DNA from: Brevundimonas vesicularis NBRC 12165
GTDB lineage: Bacteria; Pseudomonadota; Alphaproteobacteria; Caulobacterales; Caulobacteraceae
Assembly: GCF_001592205.1 (NCBI RefSeq)
Contig: NZ_BCWM01000024.1
Location: 1-47,265 of the forward strand
Reading direction: 5' to 3'
DNA length: 47,265 bases
The notes beneath the pieces were generated by a model that was given only the letters and a program-made list of their open reading frames with translations, was not told where the DNA came from and ran no database searches. Each line of letters opens with the position of its first letter. Positions within the stretch are counted from its first letter, which is position 1. Of the stretch, positions 1 through 10,430 are shown piece by piece. The position numbers were made by a program, and so were the translations under genes.

Positions 1-295
1 CAGCGCCCTTCAGGGTGAACGTCGCGCCATCATTGTTCGACGCCGTGCCATTGTTGGCAGCCGAGCTGCCGGTCGCGGTGAAGACCGAGATGCCGCTGTC
101 TTGACCGCCGAGGCCATTGGTCTTGACGAAGTCGATGAAGTTCATGTCGGTCGTGCCGTTGGCCGACGTGTACGCGCCGTACATGCCCTTCGAGAAGCCG
201 CCGACAGCAGCGCCTTGATTGACAGTTCCGGCCATCGCCGGAGCGGCGACGAGCGCCAGCGCCGCAGCGCCAGCCATAAGGGAAGCGAGTTTCAT
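1..295 (-). CDS. Exported protein of unknown function (N-terminal part, truncated by window edge)
   Basis: Reading the minus strand from ATG at 295 gives 98 residues that run off the window. The first 23 residues form a classic Sec signal peptide (MKLAS, an Ala/Leu/Val core, then a likely cut after AMA). The mature part is rich in Gly, Asn, Thr and Ser, as in secreted or surface proteins such as PEP-CTERM or autotransporter-like families, but too little is visible to name it. A GGAGAG ribosome-binding site lies 6-7 bases before the ATG, which supports the start. The gene is preceded by about 340 bases without a gene, so it probably has its own promoter. The function is unknown. Confidence 0.75.
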   Translation of the reverse strand, partial: MKLASLMAGAAALALVAAPAMAGTVNQGAAVGGFSKGMYGAYTSANGTTDMNFIDFVKTNGLGGQDSGISVFTATGSSAANNGTASNNDGATFTLKGA

Positions 296-636
296 GCGTA
301 TTCTCTCCAAGCGAATGATTTTCGCCGTTGTGTGTTCAGCGGTCGCTTGGCCTCCAAGCTCCCCCCAGCATTGACCAGACCGGGTCTTTCACCCGCCCTG
401 CCAACCTTCGCTATCCAAGATGCGTGCCGTCCCAGACCGGGACGAATCAATGACTTGGCTAACGTCGATTAACCATTCGGCTGTAGGACGCGAACGGCAT
501 TCGCGCAACACCGGTCTGTGCTGTTCGAAGCTTCGCGGGTGCCGAAATGGCACATAAGGGTCGCTACAGCCGGACGCGATTTCCCGGACGTCAACGAGAA
601 GCTGCCCGTTTGAACGTGCCCAGTTCTACGCTGTCG
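296..636. other. Intergenic region without a recognised gene
   Basis: About 340 bases lie between the exported-protein gene (leftward) and the terminator of the RND operon. The open frames here on the plus strand are shadows or low-quality frames with no ribosome-binding site. The part nearest 295 should hold the promoter of the exported-protein gene. A TTAACCAT word at 469-476 resembles half a CtrA site, but no good second half follows at the expected spacing. I see nothing else. Confidence 0.4.
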
Positions 637-670
637 AAAAAAAAGCCCGGTCGGATCGCTCCGCCGGGCC
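637..670 (-). terminator. Rho-independent terminator of the RND efflux operon
   Basis: Read on the minus strand this is a GC-rich hairpin followed by eight T residues. The outer arms are GCCCGG at 645-650 and CCGGGC at 664-669. An inner stem pairs CGGA (652-655) with TCCG (660-663), and the T-run corresponds to the A-run at 637-644. It starts 27 bases beyond the stop codon of the pump gene, exactly where an operon-end terminator is expected. Confidence 0.9.
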
Positions 671-696
671 TTTGTCGGTCACTCATCGTGGGGGGA

Positions 697-3600
697 TCAG
701 GCCCGACGATCCTCTGTCGCCGCCGGCTCCTCATGTCCGTGCTGGCCGTGGAACATCTTGTCAAGTCGGCCTTCCAGGCGGCGCTTGACCCCGTCGATCA
801 GGCTGAACACCACCGGCACGAACAGCAGCGACAGGGCGGTCGAGGTAATCAGCCCCCCGATGACCGCGATGGCCATGGGCGAGCGGAAGGCGGTGCCTTC
901 GCCGAACGCCGCCGCGATCGGCAGCATCCCCAGCCCCATCGCCATGGTCGTCATGATGATCGGCCGCGCCCGCTTGTGGGCCGCGTCCATCAGGGCGTCG
1001 TGGCGGTTCATCCCCTTGTCGATCGCCATGATGGCGTAGTCGACCAGCAGGATGGAGTTCTTCGCCGCGATCCCGGTCAGCATGATGATGCCGATCAGGG
1101 CCGGCATGGACAGCGACTTGCCCGTCACCAGCAGCAGGAAGAAGGCCCCGCCGAACGATACCGGAAGCGCCGCCAGGATGGTGATCGGGTGGAAGAAGCT
1201 TTTGAACAGCAGGACCAGCACGACATACATCAGCAGGATGCCGGTCACGATGGCGAAGGCGAAGCCCATGCCCAGTTCCTGGAAGCTTTCGGCGTCCCCC
1301 GATGGCTTCTGGCTGACCCCCTGCGGCAGCGACTTGATCGCCGACAGATCGTTCACCGCCTGCGTCCCCTGGCTCAGGGTCAGGCCGGTCAGTTCGGCGG
1401 TGATGTTGGCGACCCGCAGTCGGTCCAGACGATTGATCTGGTTGGGGCCTGCGCCGAAGGTGATGTCCGCCACCGCCGACAGGGGCACCGTCGCGCCCGA
1501 TGCCGTGGGCACCTGAAGGTTCTCCAGCACGCCCAGATCCGAACGCGCCTGTTCCGTCAGCATGACGCGGATCGGCACCTGGCGGTCGCCCAGGTTGAAC
1601 TTGGGCAAAAGCTGATCGGCGTCGCCCAGGGTGGCGACGCGCGCCACCTGGCTGATGTCCTGGGTCGACACCCCTTGCAGGGCGGCGACATCGGCGCGCG
1701 GCGTGACCAGGATTTCCGGCCGCACGAGCGAGGCCGAGGACACCACATTGGACAGGCCGGGAATGCTGCGCATCTCGCGCTCGACCTTGGCGGCCGCGGG
1801 CTCAAGCACGTTCGCTTCGTCCCCGACCAGGGCGATGGTCAGAAGGCTGGACCCGCCGCCGCCGCCCGAGGCGCCGAACTGAATCCGCGCGCCGGGGATC
1901 TGGCGCAGCACCGGTCCCATGTCGCGCTCGAACTCCTGCTGGTTCAGCTTGCGATCCCAGCGCCCGACCAGATTGACGGTCAGGTTCGCGCTGCGCACCT
2001 CGCCGGCCGATCCACCGCCGCCGGGGCCGAAGCTGGTCGTCGCCGAACCGACGGACGAATAGACCGACGCGACCTCGGGCCGTTTCATCAGTTCGCGGTT
2101 GATGCGCTGCACGGCGGAATCCGTCTCCGCCAGGGTCGCGCCCGGCGGCAACTGCACCGTCACGGTGGAGCGCGAGATGTCTTCGACCGGAATGAACTCG
2201 CCCGGCAGCTTCGTCGCCATGAAGATCGACAGGAAGAAGAACAGGATCCCCATCCCCAGCACCCAAAGCCGGTGATCGAACATCCGGTCTGCGACCTTGC
2301 GGCGGAACCAGCTGGCGCGCGGATGGTGGTCGGCCCGGCGCTTGCGCCAGTCGTCGCCCAGCGCCCAGTTCAGGGCCTTCAGATAGGGCCCCATCCAAAA
2401 CGGCTCCTTGTGCTCCTTGCCCTGGTCGCGCTTCAGCAAATAGGCGCCCATCAGGGGCGTCAGGGTTCGCGCCACGAGCAGCGAGAACAGAACGCTGACG
2501 CAGGTGGCGATGGCGAAGCTCTTGAAGAACTGACCCACGACGCCGGGCATGAAGCCGGTGGGGGCGAACACGGCAATCAGGGTCGCCGTCGTCGCCATGA
2601 CCGCCAGGCCGATTTCGTCGGCCGCCTCGATGGCGGCGGGGTAGGGGGCCTTGCCGTCTCGGATGTGGCGGACGATGTTCTCGATCTCCACGATGGCGTC
2701 GTCCACGAGGATGCCGATGGTCAGCGACAGGGCCAGCAGCGTCACGACGTTCAGCGACTGGTTCGTCAGGTCCATCACCCAGAAGGTCGGGATCAGCGAC
2801 AGCGGCATGGCCACCGCCGCGATCAGGGTCGCGCGCCAGTCCCGCAGGAAGATAAAGACGACCGCGATCGCCAGGAGGGCGCCCAGCACCAGGGTCTCGA
2901 CAGAGGCGTGGAAGTTGTTGACGACGTCCTCGGTGGTGTTGGCCACCTCCTCGATAGCGACGTCGCCGCGTTCCTGGTCCAGCTTCTCGATCTCGGCCTT
3001 GACGCGGTCATAGACGTCCACCTCGGACGAGCCGATGGCGCGCGAGACGCCGAAGCCGACGACTTCCTGGCCGTTGAAGCGGGCGCGGCCGCGCGGCTCG
3101 GACCATTCGTCGGTGATCTGGCCCAGGTCGCCCAGGCGCACGCTGCGGCTGCCGATGGGGATCAGGGTCTCGCGGAGCTGTTCGACCGACTTGGCCGAAC
3201 CGACGGTGCGGATGGCCTGCTCCTCGCCCGCGATCTCGCCGCGGCCGCCCGGCAGGTTGATGTTGGAGGCGCGCAGCTGGTTCGACACCTGGGCGGCCGT
3301 CACGCCCGAGGCGGCGAGCCGCGCGGGGTCCAGCTTGATGCGGATTTCACGGCTGACGCCGCCGTCACGGCTGATCTGGCTGACGCCGCGCACCGACAGC
3401 AGGCGTTTGGCCACGGTGTTGTCGACGAACCAGCTCAGCTCCTCGGGGCTCATGCCCGGGGCCCGCACCACATAGTTGGCGAAGGGGATGGCGGTGAATT
3501 CGATGCGCTGGACGATCGGTTCCTGCACGTCGGCGGGCAGGTTCTGGCGGATGCCGCTGACGGCGTTGCGGACGTCGTTGGTGACCTTCTCCAGGTTCAC

Positions 3601-3903
3601 GCCCAGCTGGAATTCGATGGAGGTGGTCGACACCCCCTCGTTGACGACCGAGGTGATGTGCTTGACCGAGCCCAGGCCCGCCACCGCATCCTCGACCAGG
3701 CGGGTGACCTGCGTCTCCATCTCGGTCGGGGCGGCGCCGGCCTGGACCACCGTGACGGCGACGACCGGCAGATCCACGTCGGGGAAGTTGTTTGTCCTGA
3801 GCTTGAAATAGCTCATCGTCCCCGCGATCGTCAGGACGACGAACAGCAGGACGATGGGGATCGGGTTCCTGATCGACCAGGACGAGATGTTCTGAAAGCC
3901 CAT
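697..3903 (-). CDS. RND multidrug efflux transporter, inner-membrane pump (HAE1/AcrB type)
   Basis: A 1068-residue protein, the usual length of AcrB/MexB-type proton-driven pumps that export drugs and amphiphiles from the periplasm or inner membrane. An N-terminal membrane anchor (around residues 13-30, with the SIRNPIPI start typical of the family) is followed by a porter domain and the TM2-TM6 bundle. The bundle contains LVDDAIVEIENI, whose paired aspartates form the proton relay in this family. The second half repeats the plan with a GIIMLTGIAAKNSILLVDYA segment. It lies 10 bases after the periplasmic adaptor gene and is surely co-transcribed with it. No TolC-like outer-membrane gene is nearby, so the channel must be encoded elsewhere. 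The substrate cannot be told from sequence. Confidence 0.93.
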   Translation of the reverse strand: MGFQNISSWSIRNPIPIVLLFVVLTIAGTMSYFKLRTNNFPDVDLPVVAVTVVQAGAAPTEMETQVTRLVEDAVAGLGSVKHITSVVNEGVSTTSIEFQLGVNLEKVTNDVRNAVSGIRQNLPADVQEPIVQRIEFTAIPFANYVVRAPGMSPEELSWFVDNTVAKRLLSVRGVSQISRDGGVSREIRIKLDPARLAASGVTAAQVSNQLRASNINLPGGRGEIAGEEQAIRTVGSAKSVEQLRETLIPIGSRSVRLGDLGQITDEWSEPRGRARFNGQEVVGFGVSRAIGSSEVDVYDRVKAEIEKLDQERGDVAIEEVANTTEDVVNNFHASVETLVLGALLAIAVVFIFLRDWRATLIAAVAMPLSLIPTFWVMDLTNQSLNVVTLLALSLTIGILVDDAIVEIENIVRHIRDGKAPYPAAIEAADEIGLAVMATTATLIAVFAPTGFMPGVVGQFFKSFAIATCVSVLFSLLVARTLTPLMGAYLLKRDQGKEHKEPFWMGPYLKALNWALGDDWRKRRADHHPRASWFRRKVADRMFDHRLWVLGMGILFFFLSIFMATKLPGEFIPVEDISRSTVTVQLPPGATLAETDSAVQRINRELMKRPEVASVYSSVGSATTSFGPGGGGSAGEVRSANLTVNLVGRWDRKLNQQEFERDMGPVLRQIPGARIQFGASGGGGGSSLLTIALVGDEANVLEPAAAKVEREMRSIPGLSNVVSSASLVRPEILVTPRADVAALQGVSTQDISQVARVATLGDADQLLPKFNLGDRQVPIRVMLTEQARSDLGVLENLQVPTASGATVPLSAVADITFGAGPNQINRLDRLRVANITAELTGLTLSQGTQAVNDLSAIKSLPQGVSQKPSGDAESFQELGMGFAFAIVTGILLMYVVLVLLFKSFFHPITILAALPVSFGGAFFLLLVTGKSLSMPALIGIIMLTGIAAKNSILLVDYAIMAIDKGMNRHDALMDAAHKRARPIIMTTMAMGLGMLPIAAAFGEGTAFRSPMAIAVIGGLITSTALSLLFVPVVFSLIDGVKRRLEGRLDKMFHGQHGHEEPAATEDRRA

Positions 3904-3913
3904 CGGTCCGATC

Positions 3914-5065
3914 CTAGCGCGCGGCTGCAGCGGCGGGGGCAGGGGCGGCGGGCGTCGCCGGCTGGGGCGCCGCGGTCGCCGGGGCCACCGTCACATGGTC
4001 GCCTTCGCCCAGGAAGCCTGCGCCCTGGACCACGACGCGCTGACCGGCCTGGACTCCCGTGACCGCGACGCGGTCGCCGCTGCGAACGCCGGTCGTGACC
4101 GGGACGAAGCGGACGACATCGCCCTGACCCACGACATAGACCCCGGCCTTGGCCTCGCGATAGACGACCGCCGAGGCCGGCACGACCAGGGCGGGCTGAT
4201 CGCCGACGGCGATTTCGGCGCGGGCGAACATGCCGGGCCGCAGCTGGGCGCCGGGCGCCAGGGAGATGCGGGCCAGGCCCAGGCGGGTCTGCGCATTGAC
4301 CTCGGGCGTGACGATGCGGACCGAGCCGGTGGTCTGGCCGGCCTCGCTGGAGGTCACGATCGCGGACTGACCGGCGCGGACCAGCGACAGTTCGGTCTCC
4401 GGCACTTGGGCGTCCAGCTCAAGCCGGCCGTCGCGCACCATGCGGAACAGCTCGGTCCCGGCGGCGATGATCTGGCCCTTGGTGACGCTGCGGCTGATGA
4501 TCAGGCCGCTGACCGGCGCGCGGATGGTCGCCTGCGACAACTGGGTCTGGGTCTGGCTGAGGGCCGCGCGGGCGGCGGCAAGATTGGCGTTCGAGCTGCG
4601 CTGGTTCGCCAGGGCCGTATCCAGCGACGCCTGGCTGAGGAAGCCGCGTTCCTTCAGCTGCTGCGCGCGATCAAGCGCCGCGTTGTCGCGCGCCACATTG
4701 GCCTCGGCCAGCTGCACCTGGGCCTGCTGCTGGCGCAACTGGGCGCGCAGCAGGACGTCGTTCATCTGCACTAGTGGCTGGCCCTGACGCACGTAGGAGC
4801 CTTCGTCCACATAGACGGCGACGGCGGTCAGTCCGCCGGTCTCGGCCGCCACCGGCACCTCTTCCCAGGCGGAGACGGAGCCCGAGGCGTTGACGGTGCG
4901 GGCCAGGTTGATCTGGGTCACGGTCGCGGCGGTCACGGTCTGGCGCGCGCCGGCCGCCTCCTTGCCGTCGGCCTTCTTGTCGTCTCCGCCGCCGCAGCCG
5001 GCCAGCACCAGGACGGCCAGAACGGCCGCACCGGCCAGAAGTGTGGGTCGGGTCGTCTGGAGCAC
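3914..5065 (-). CDS. RND efflux periplasmic adaptor (membrane fusion protein), lipoprotein
   Basis: MdtA/AcrA-family adaptor that bridges the RND pump and an outer-membrane channel. I place the start at GTG 5065: an AAGGAC ribosome-binding site precedes it and it yields a short lipoprotein signal with an LAGC lipobox. A longer frame from 5140 is open but adds a poor N-terminus. After the lipidated Cys come the beta-barrel/lipoyl half (EGSYVRQGQPLVQMND), a Gln/Ala-rich coiled-coil hairpin, the second lipoyl half (SQATIRAPVSGLI) and a C-terminal membrane-proximal domain. The C-terminus is an Ala/Pro tail. It is the first gene of the two-gene operon with the pump. Confidence 0.9.
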   Translation of the reverse strand: MLQTTRPTLLAGAAVLAVLVLAGCGGGDDKKADGKEAAGARQTVTAATVTQINLARTVNASGSVSAWEEVPVAAETGGLTAVAVYVDEGSYVRQGQPLVQMNDVLLRAQLRQQQAQVQLAEANVARDNAALDRAQQLKERGFLSQASLDTALANQRSSNANLAAARAALSQTQTQLSQATIRAPVSGLIISRSVTKGQIIAAGTELFRMVRDGRLELDAQVPETELSLVRAGQSAIVTSSEAGQTTGSVRIVTPEVNAQTRLGLARISLAPGAQLRPGMFARAEIAVGDQPALVVPASAVVYREAKAGVYVVGQGDVVRFVPVTTGVRSGDRVAVTGVQAGQRVVVQGAGFLGEGDHVTVAPATAAPQPATPAAPAPAAAAAR

Positions 5066-5234
5066 GGAAAAACGTCCTTGAAGAGCGATCAGGCGATGGC
5101 TGTTTCCCTTATAGCGTCCAAGGGCCGCGCTCAAAGACAAACGCCATCATTGCCAAGCTGTAATACGCGGCCGTGCTGGCGGCGGATCGTGCCGCGTCTG
5201 GTCCCCGGCGCCCGCGCGTGATAGGGGCGCGCGG

Positions 5235-7043
<1,809 letters not shown>

Positions 7044-7081
7044 GGGGCCGACCGGGGGAGCGCTAGCATACCGACAACCGA

Positions 7082-7096
7082 GTTGCCTTTTTGTTC
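7082..7096 (+). promoter_or_regulatory. LexA-like SOS box upstream of dinD
   Basis: GTTG at 7082-7085, seven bases, then GTTC at 7093-7096. The alphaproteobacterial LexA operator is GTTC-N7-GTTC, so this differs at one position. It ends 21 bases before the dinD ATG, a natural place for a repressor to overlap the promoter. The match is by eye. The biological plausibility comes from dinD being an SOS gene in Escherichia coli. Confidence 0.5.
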
Positions 7097-7117
7097 TGTT
7101 GGCGTGATAGTCACCAG

Positions 7118-7969
7118 ATGACCGACATCGCTCCTCCGCATCGCCAGTCGTTCGAGTCCATTCGCCATGAGGACGAAGGGGTTGAGTATTGGCTGGCGAG
7201 GCAGCTTGCCCCCGTTCTCGGCTATCAGGATTACCGCAACTTCCTGTCCGTGATTGAGAAGGCGCGTGTGTCGGCGGCTGCGGCGGGGCTCGATCCGGCG
7301 GACCATTTCGGTGACGTCACCAAAATGGTCGATCTGGGCTCTGGCGCGCAACGCGAGGTCGCCGATGTGCGGTTGTCTCGTTACGCCTGTTACCTGATCG
7401 TCCAGAACGGTGACCCGTCCAAGCCTGTGATCGCGGTGGGGCAGACCTATTTCGCCGTCCAGACGCGGCGTCAGGAGATTGCGGACGACCCAGCGTTTGG
7501 CGGCCTGTCGGAGGACGACAAGCGATTGATGCTGAGGCGCGAGATGGCGCAACACAATACCGCGCTGGCCTCCGCCGCGAGGCAGGCGGGGGTTGAGACC
7601 GGACTGGATTATGCGGTGTTTCAGGACCACGGCTATCGCGGCCTTTATGGCGGCCGGACCATGCGAGACATCCACGCGCTAAAGGGGCTGAAGAAGAGCC
7701 AGAAGATACTGGATCACATGGGTTCGACGGAACTTGCCGCGAACCTGTTCCGCGCCACTCAGGCCGAGGACAAGCTGAGGCGAGACGGGGCGAGCACCAA
7801 GGCGCAGGCCAACGACATCCACCACGCCGTCGGCAAGAAGGTGCGCCAGACCATCTCGGAATTGGGCGGCGTGATGCCCGAGCGTCTGCCGACGCCGGAA
7901 ACCAGTATCGGTCAGTTGGAACGGGCCAAAGCCAAGGCGCTAAAGGGGCCTTCGGGCGAGGTCGAGTGA
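7118..7969 (+). CDS. dinD: DNA-damage-inducible protein D (DinD)
   Basis: A 283-residue protein with a BRO-N-like N-terminal domain. It contains the DinD hallmarks YWLARQLAPVLGYQDYRNF, a VDLGSGAQREVADVRLSRYACYLI block and the AQTYFAVQTRRQEI-type segment (here GQTYFAVQTRRQE). A central stretch carries HNTALASAARQAGV. In E. coli DinD is LexA-regulated and inhibits RecA strand exchange. I choose ATG 7118 because family members begin close to this point; an upstream TTG frame adds nine residues that overlap the LexA-like box. Base composition looks less GC-rich than the neighbours, which suggests acquisition. Its stop overlaps the start of the next small gene. Confidence 0.9.
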   Translation: MTDIAPPHRQSFESIRHEDEGVEYWLARQLAPVLGYQDYRNFLSVIEKARVSAAAAGLDPADHFGDVTKMVDLGSGAQREVADVRLSRYACYLIVQNGDPSKPVIAVGQTYFAVQTRRQEIADDPAFGGLSEDDKRLMLRREMAQHNTALASAARQAGVETGLDYAVFQDHGYRGLYGGRTMRDIHALKGLKKSQKILDHMGSTELAANLFRATQAEDKLRRDGASTKAQANDIHHAVGKKVRQTISELGGVMPERLPTPETSIGQLERAKAKALKGPSGEVE

Positions 7970-8151
7970 TGGATCGCGCGCAGTGGGTTCAGACGGTGGA
8001 TCGGCTGTTGCTGCGCGACTGGCGTTTATCAGTGGCCGACGCAGGGATTGGCGAGGATCAGCTGGCGTGCGCTTGGCGGAATGAAGAAGACCCGGCGGCG
8101 TTCGTGGCGTGCTTCGCGGAGAAGTATGACCTGATCCGGTTCGAACCTTGA
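7969..8151 (+). CDS. Small protein of unknown function, translationally coupled to dinD
   Basis: A 60-residue protein whose ATG overlaps the dinD stop codon (TGATG), so it is very likely translated by coupling. It is acidic and Trp-rich (WVQTVDRLLLRDWRLSV near the start, LACAWRNEEDPAAFV in the middle) and ends FAEKYDLIRFEP. No signal peptide or membrane segment is visible. I do not recognise a family. The overlap and the shared lower-GC composition suggest it works with DinD or is part of the same mobile cassette. Confidence 0.65.
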   Translation: MDRAQWVQTVDRLLLRDWRLSVADAGIGEDQLACAWRNEEDPAAFVACFAEKYDLIRFEP

Positions 8152-8155
8152 CCGG

Positions 8156-9100
8156 TCAGAAGTGGGCTTTCCAAGCCTCGGCCTCTAACGTGACCGACGC
8201 TTCCAGCGGCGGCGGCAGGATGAAGAGCCCTGCCGCGGCTGAAAGGTCGTGGAGGCGGTAGAGCCGCCAGTGGTCGGGGCGTTCCTGCGAAACCTCGCGC
8301 TCGGTGCGGGTCAGGTAAAAGGGCGTCGTGCGGCCACCTCGGGTGGCCTTCACCTCGATCAGGCGCTCGGCGCCGGTAGGGTCGAAACTACGGATGCCAT
8401 AGCCGGCGCCGTCGCCGCGTTCTTGGCTGGTCCATTCGATGCGACGCGCGAGGTCGGGGCGGTCGTGCGCGATGAGACGCGCGCGCTCGTGATGGAAGAC
8501 GCGCTCTTCGCCCAGCAAGCCGAGGGACCGGTTCCGGTGATCGCGGGCTGCTGGGTCGTACTTGCGGACGAGGCGGGCGAGCCCTTCCGGGCGCGGGGTG
8601 CGGGCCGGGCCGGGGGGAGGGCTTTCGGTGAGGGTGAGGGGCAGATGGCTTGCACCTGCGTCGTCAAACCTTGACGCGGATTCGGCGACGCCTCGCTCAG
8701 ACCCAGTCGTTCCCTCCGTCTCGGCGCGAAAGAGCGCCGATCCACCGCCCCATGTCTGCACAACGGGGAGGAAAGAAAAAGCATTGTCATTTAGGATTTC
8801 GGGATGGGCGTCTAGGTGGCGGTCGATGGCGTCGAAGATGGCGGCTTGGTAGTTGGCCATGGGGCGGTAACCGCGCACATGGGGCAAGCCCAGCTCGGCT
8901 GCGACGGCCGAAATGTTCATGTGCTTGAACTCGACCGAGCGGTGACTTCGGCCGGTTCGCTCCATCAGTGCACGAGCGCGATGCGCTTTGACGAACGGCT
9001 CGCCCGCCGCGTCGAGGGCAAGCATGGAGAAATAGTCAGCGACGATGGCGTCGAGCTCGTCGTCCTTCCAATCCGTTCCGGTCTTGCTTGCGTCAGCCAC
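8156..9100 (-). CDS. DUF3883 domain protein, restriction-endonuclease-like
   Basis: A 314-residue protein convergent with the dinD pair, stopping 4 bases from it. The C-terminal 130 residues fit DUF3883 (seen in NO VEIN-type and defence proteins): GLLGEERVFHHER, GIRSFDPTGAERLIEVKAT, PFYLTRTEREVS and WRLYRLHDL. The E-x-K core (IEVKAT) with upstream acidic residues resembles a PD-(D/E)XK nuclease fold. The N-terminal part (ALDAAGEPFVKAHRARAL, then SVEFKHMNISAV) resembles the helical segment often fused to HNH/DUF3883 proteins. I prefer GTG 9100 over an upstream ATG at 9184 because AGGGAGAG lies just before it. It is probably a nucleic-acid-binding or cleaving accessory protein; the activity is inferred. 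Confidence 0.75.
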   Translation of the reverse strand: MADASKTGTDWKDDELDAIVADYFSMLALDAAGEPFVKAHRARALMERTGRSHRSVEFKHMNISAVAAELGLPHVRGYRPMANYQAAIFDAIDRHLDAHPEILNDNAFSFLPVVQTWGGGSALFRAETEGTTGSERGVAESASRFDDAGASHLPLTLTESPPPGPARTPRPEGLARLVRKYDPAARDHRNRSLGLLGEERVFHHERARLIAHDRPDLARRIEWTSQERGDGAGYGIRSFDPTGAERLIEVKATRGGRTTPFYLTRTEREVSQERPDHWRLYRLHDLSAAAGLFILPPPLEASVTLEAEAWKAHF

Positions 9101-9184
9101 AGGCTCTCCCTGGGGTCGAAGCCAGACGGGTTCACCGGGAATGCTAGGGCTCAAGTTCGCTTCTTGGAACGACGAACGGCGCAT

Positions 9185-9514
9185 CTACCCCTGCACCGTC
9201 TCCGTGATGAAGTGCCGGCCTTGGCGGTCCTCGATCTCGACCACCCACAGGTCCGGGTCATACCCCCGCTGGCGGGCGATATAGGCGTCCAGTTCGCTTT
9301 CGCTGTCGGACGTGACGGGCTGGATCCACAGGCGGTCGCCGTCGGTGCCGAAGGCTTCGGTGAACAGGCGGGCGGTGCGGGTGGAGGTGTCGTAGGCCTT
9401 GACGATGACCGAGCCGGCGCGGGCGTCGCCCTTTTTGACCACGGTCGCATAGGCGCCCTCGATCTGGGCGCGGCGGATCAGGGCGCTGACCCACAGCTCG
9501 CTGGAAAGAAGCAA
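9185..9514 (-). CDS. DUF1491 family protein
   Basis: A 109-residue cytoplasmic protein matching DUF1491, a small family common in Alphaproteobacteria and without a known function. Visible family marks are ELWVSALIRRAQIEGAYATV near the start, KGDARAGSVIVK, a WIQPV segment and the DPDLWVVEIEDRQGRHF ending. It is read leftward into the DUF3883 gene and lies back to back with the exported protein gene at 9570. It is probably the original chromosomal neighbour of lepA, with the dinD block inserted between them. Confidence 0.85.
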   Translation of the reverse strand: MLLSSELWVSALIRRAQIEGAYATVVKKGDARAGSVIVKAYDTSTRTARLFTEAFGTDGDRLWIQPVTSDSESELDAYIARQRGYDPDLWVVEIEDRQGRHFITETVQG

Positions 9515-9569
9515 CTCGCTAACCCTGCTCGAACACGGAACCCCAACCCTGGCGCGCTAGGGTCGGGGC

Positions 9570-10430
9570 ATGAGGATAGGCCTTTCCCCCCGGCAAGCCA
9601 GAGGTTTCCTGTCGGCCGTGCTGATCGCCGCGACACCCGTCGCGGCCTTCGCCGCGCCGCAAGACCGCTTCTATGAGCGCAGCTTCGTGCTGGCCGCCAA
9701 CGACCGCTGCGGCTTGTTCGAGCCGCAGCTGACCGCCGCCCTGACGGCTGCGGCCTATCAGGCGCGGGGCGCAGCCCTGCGCGCCGGATCCAACGACCGG
9801 CAACTAGCCGAGACGGCCCAGCGGGCGCGGGCGCGGGCGAACACGACGCCGTGCGGATCCCCCGATCTGAAGACGGTTCAGGGTAGGGTCCAGACCGCCT
9901 TTTCCGGCTGGTCGCGCACGTCGCGGATGGAGTTTCCCGGCGATCGCCGAAAGTGGAGCGCGGACCGCGCGGCCTATGCGCGCCCAACCTGGCGGCTGAT
10001 GCAGGCGACCGTGACCGGCGCCTCGCCCGTGCGGTTCGGCGTGGTGGGCGGCATGGACCGGCCCGATCAACTGGCCGCCGTCGTGTCCTGGCAGGGGCGC
10101 TCGCGGCCGACCGGGGTGCGGGTGGTGATGCGCGACCACACGGTGGCGCCGCGTCCTTGGCTGTCGCACGATCTGCCGCCGGCGGCGCAACGCCGCGCCT
10201 TTTGGGCCGCCGGCGTGACCAGCGCCGATACGATGCTGTTGCCCGAAGGCCGCCCGGCCGGTCAGGCCTGGCTGTTCCCCGCCGCCGCCGCCGACGCCCT
10301 CTCGGCCCTGGACCCGCGCGAGGTCTTCACCGTCGAGTTCCTGTTCCGCGACGGCAGCATCGCCCGCTCCACCTTCGAAGCCGGCGACTTCGCGGCGGGC
10401 CGGGCCTTCCTGGCGATGGGGCAGGTTTAG
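9570..10430 (+). CDS. Exported protein of unknown function
   Basis: A 286-residue protein with a Sec signal peptide (Arg-rich start, hydrophobic FLSAVLIAATPVAAFA, likely cut after AFA-AP). The mature protein has two Cys residues (NDRCGLF and TTPCGSP) that could form a disulfide. A region around residues 130-200 shows beta-rich character (RFGVVGGMDRPDQLAAVVSW, then VRVVMRDHTVAPRPWL). I do not recognise a family. It is divergent from the DUF1491 gene, and its last bases overlap the stop of the convergent small membrane protein. Confidence 0.8.
   Translation: MRIGLSPRQARGFLSAVLIAATPVAAFAAPQDRFYERSFVLAANDRCGLFEPQLTAALTAAAYQARGAALRAGSNDRQLAETAQRARARANTTPCGSPDLKTVQGRVQTAFSGWSRTSRMEFPGDRRKWSADRAAYARPTWRLMQATVTGASPVRFGVVGGMDRPDQLAAVVSWQGRSRPTGVRVVMRDHTVAPRPWLSHDLPPAAQRRAFWAAGVTSADTMLLPEGRPAGQAWLFPAAAADALSALDPREVFTVEFLFRDGSIARSTFEAGDFAAGRAFLAMGQV

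Noticed and set aside
547..4062. Very long plus-strand open frame (1171 codons)
   Set aside because: It is antisense to the RND pump and part of the adaptor gene; the Arg/His/Gln/Asp-rich translation is the usual shadow of a GC-rich gene, with no family and no ribosome-binding site.
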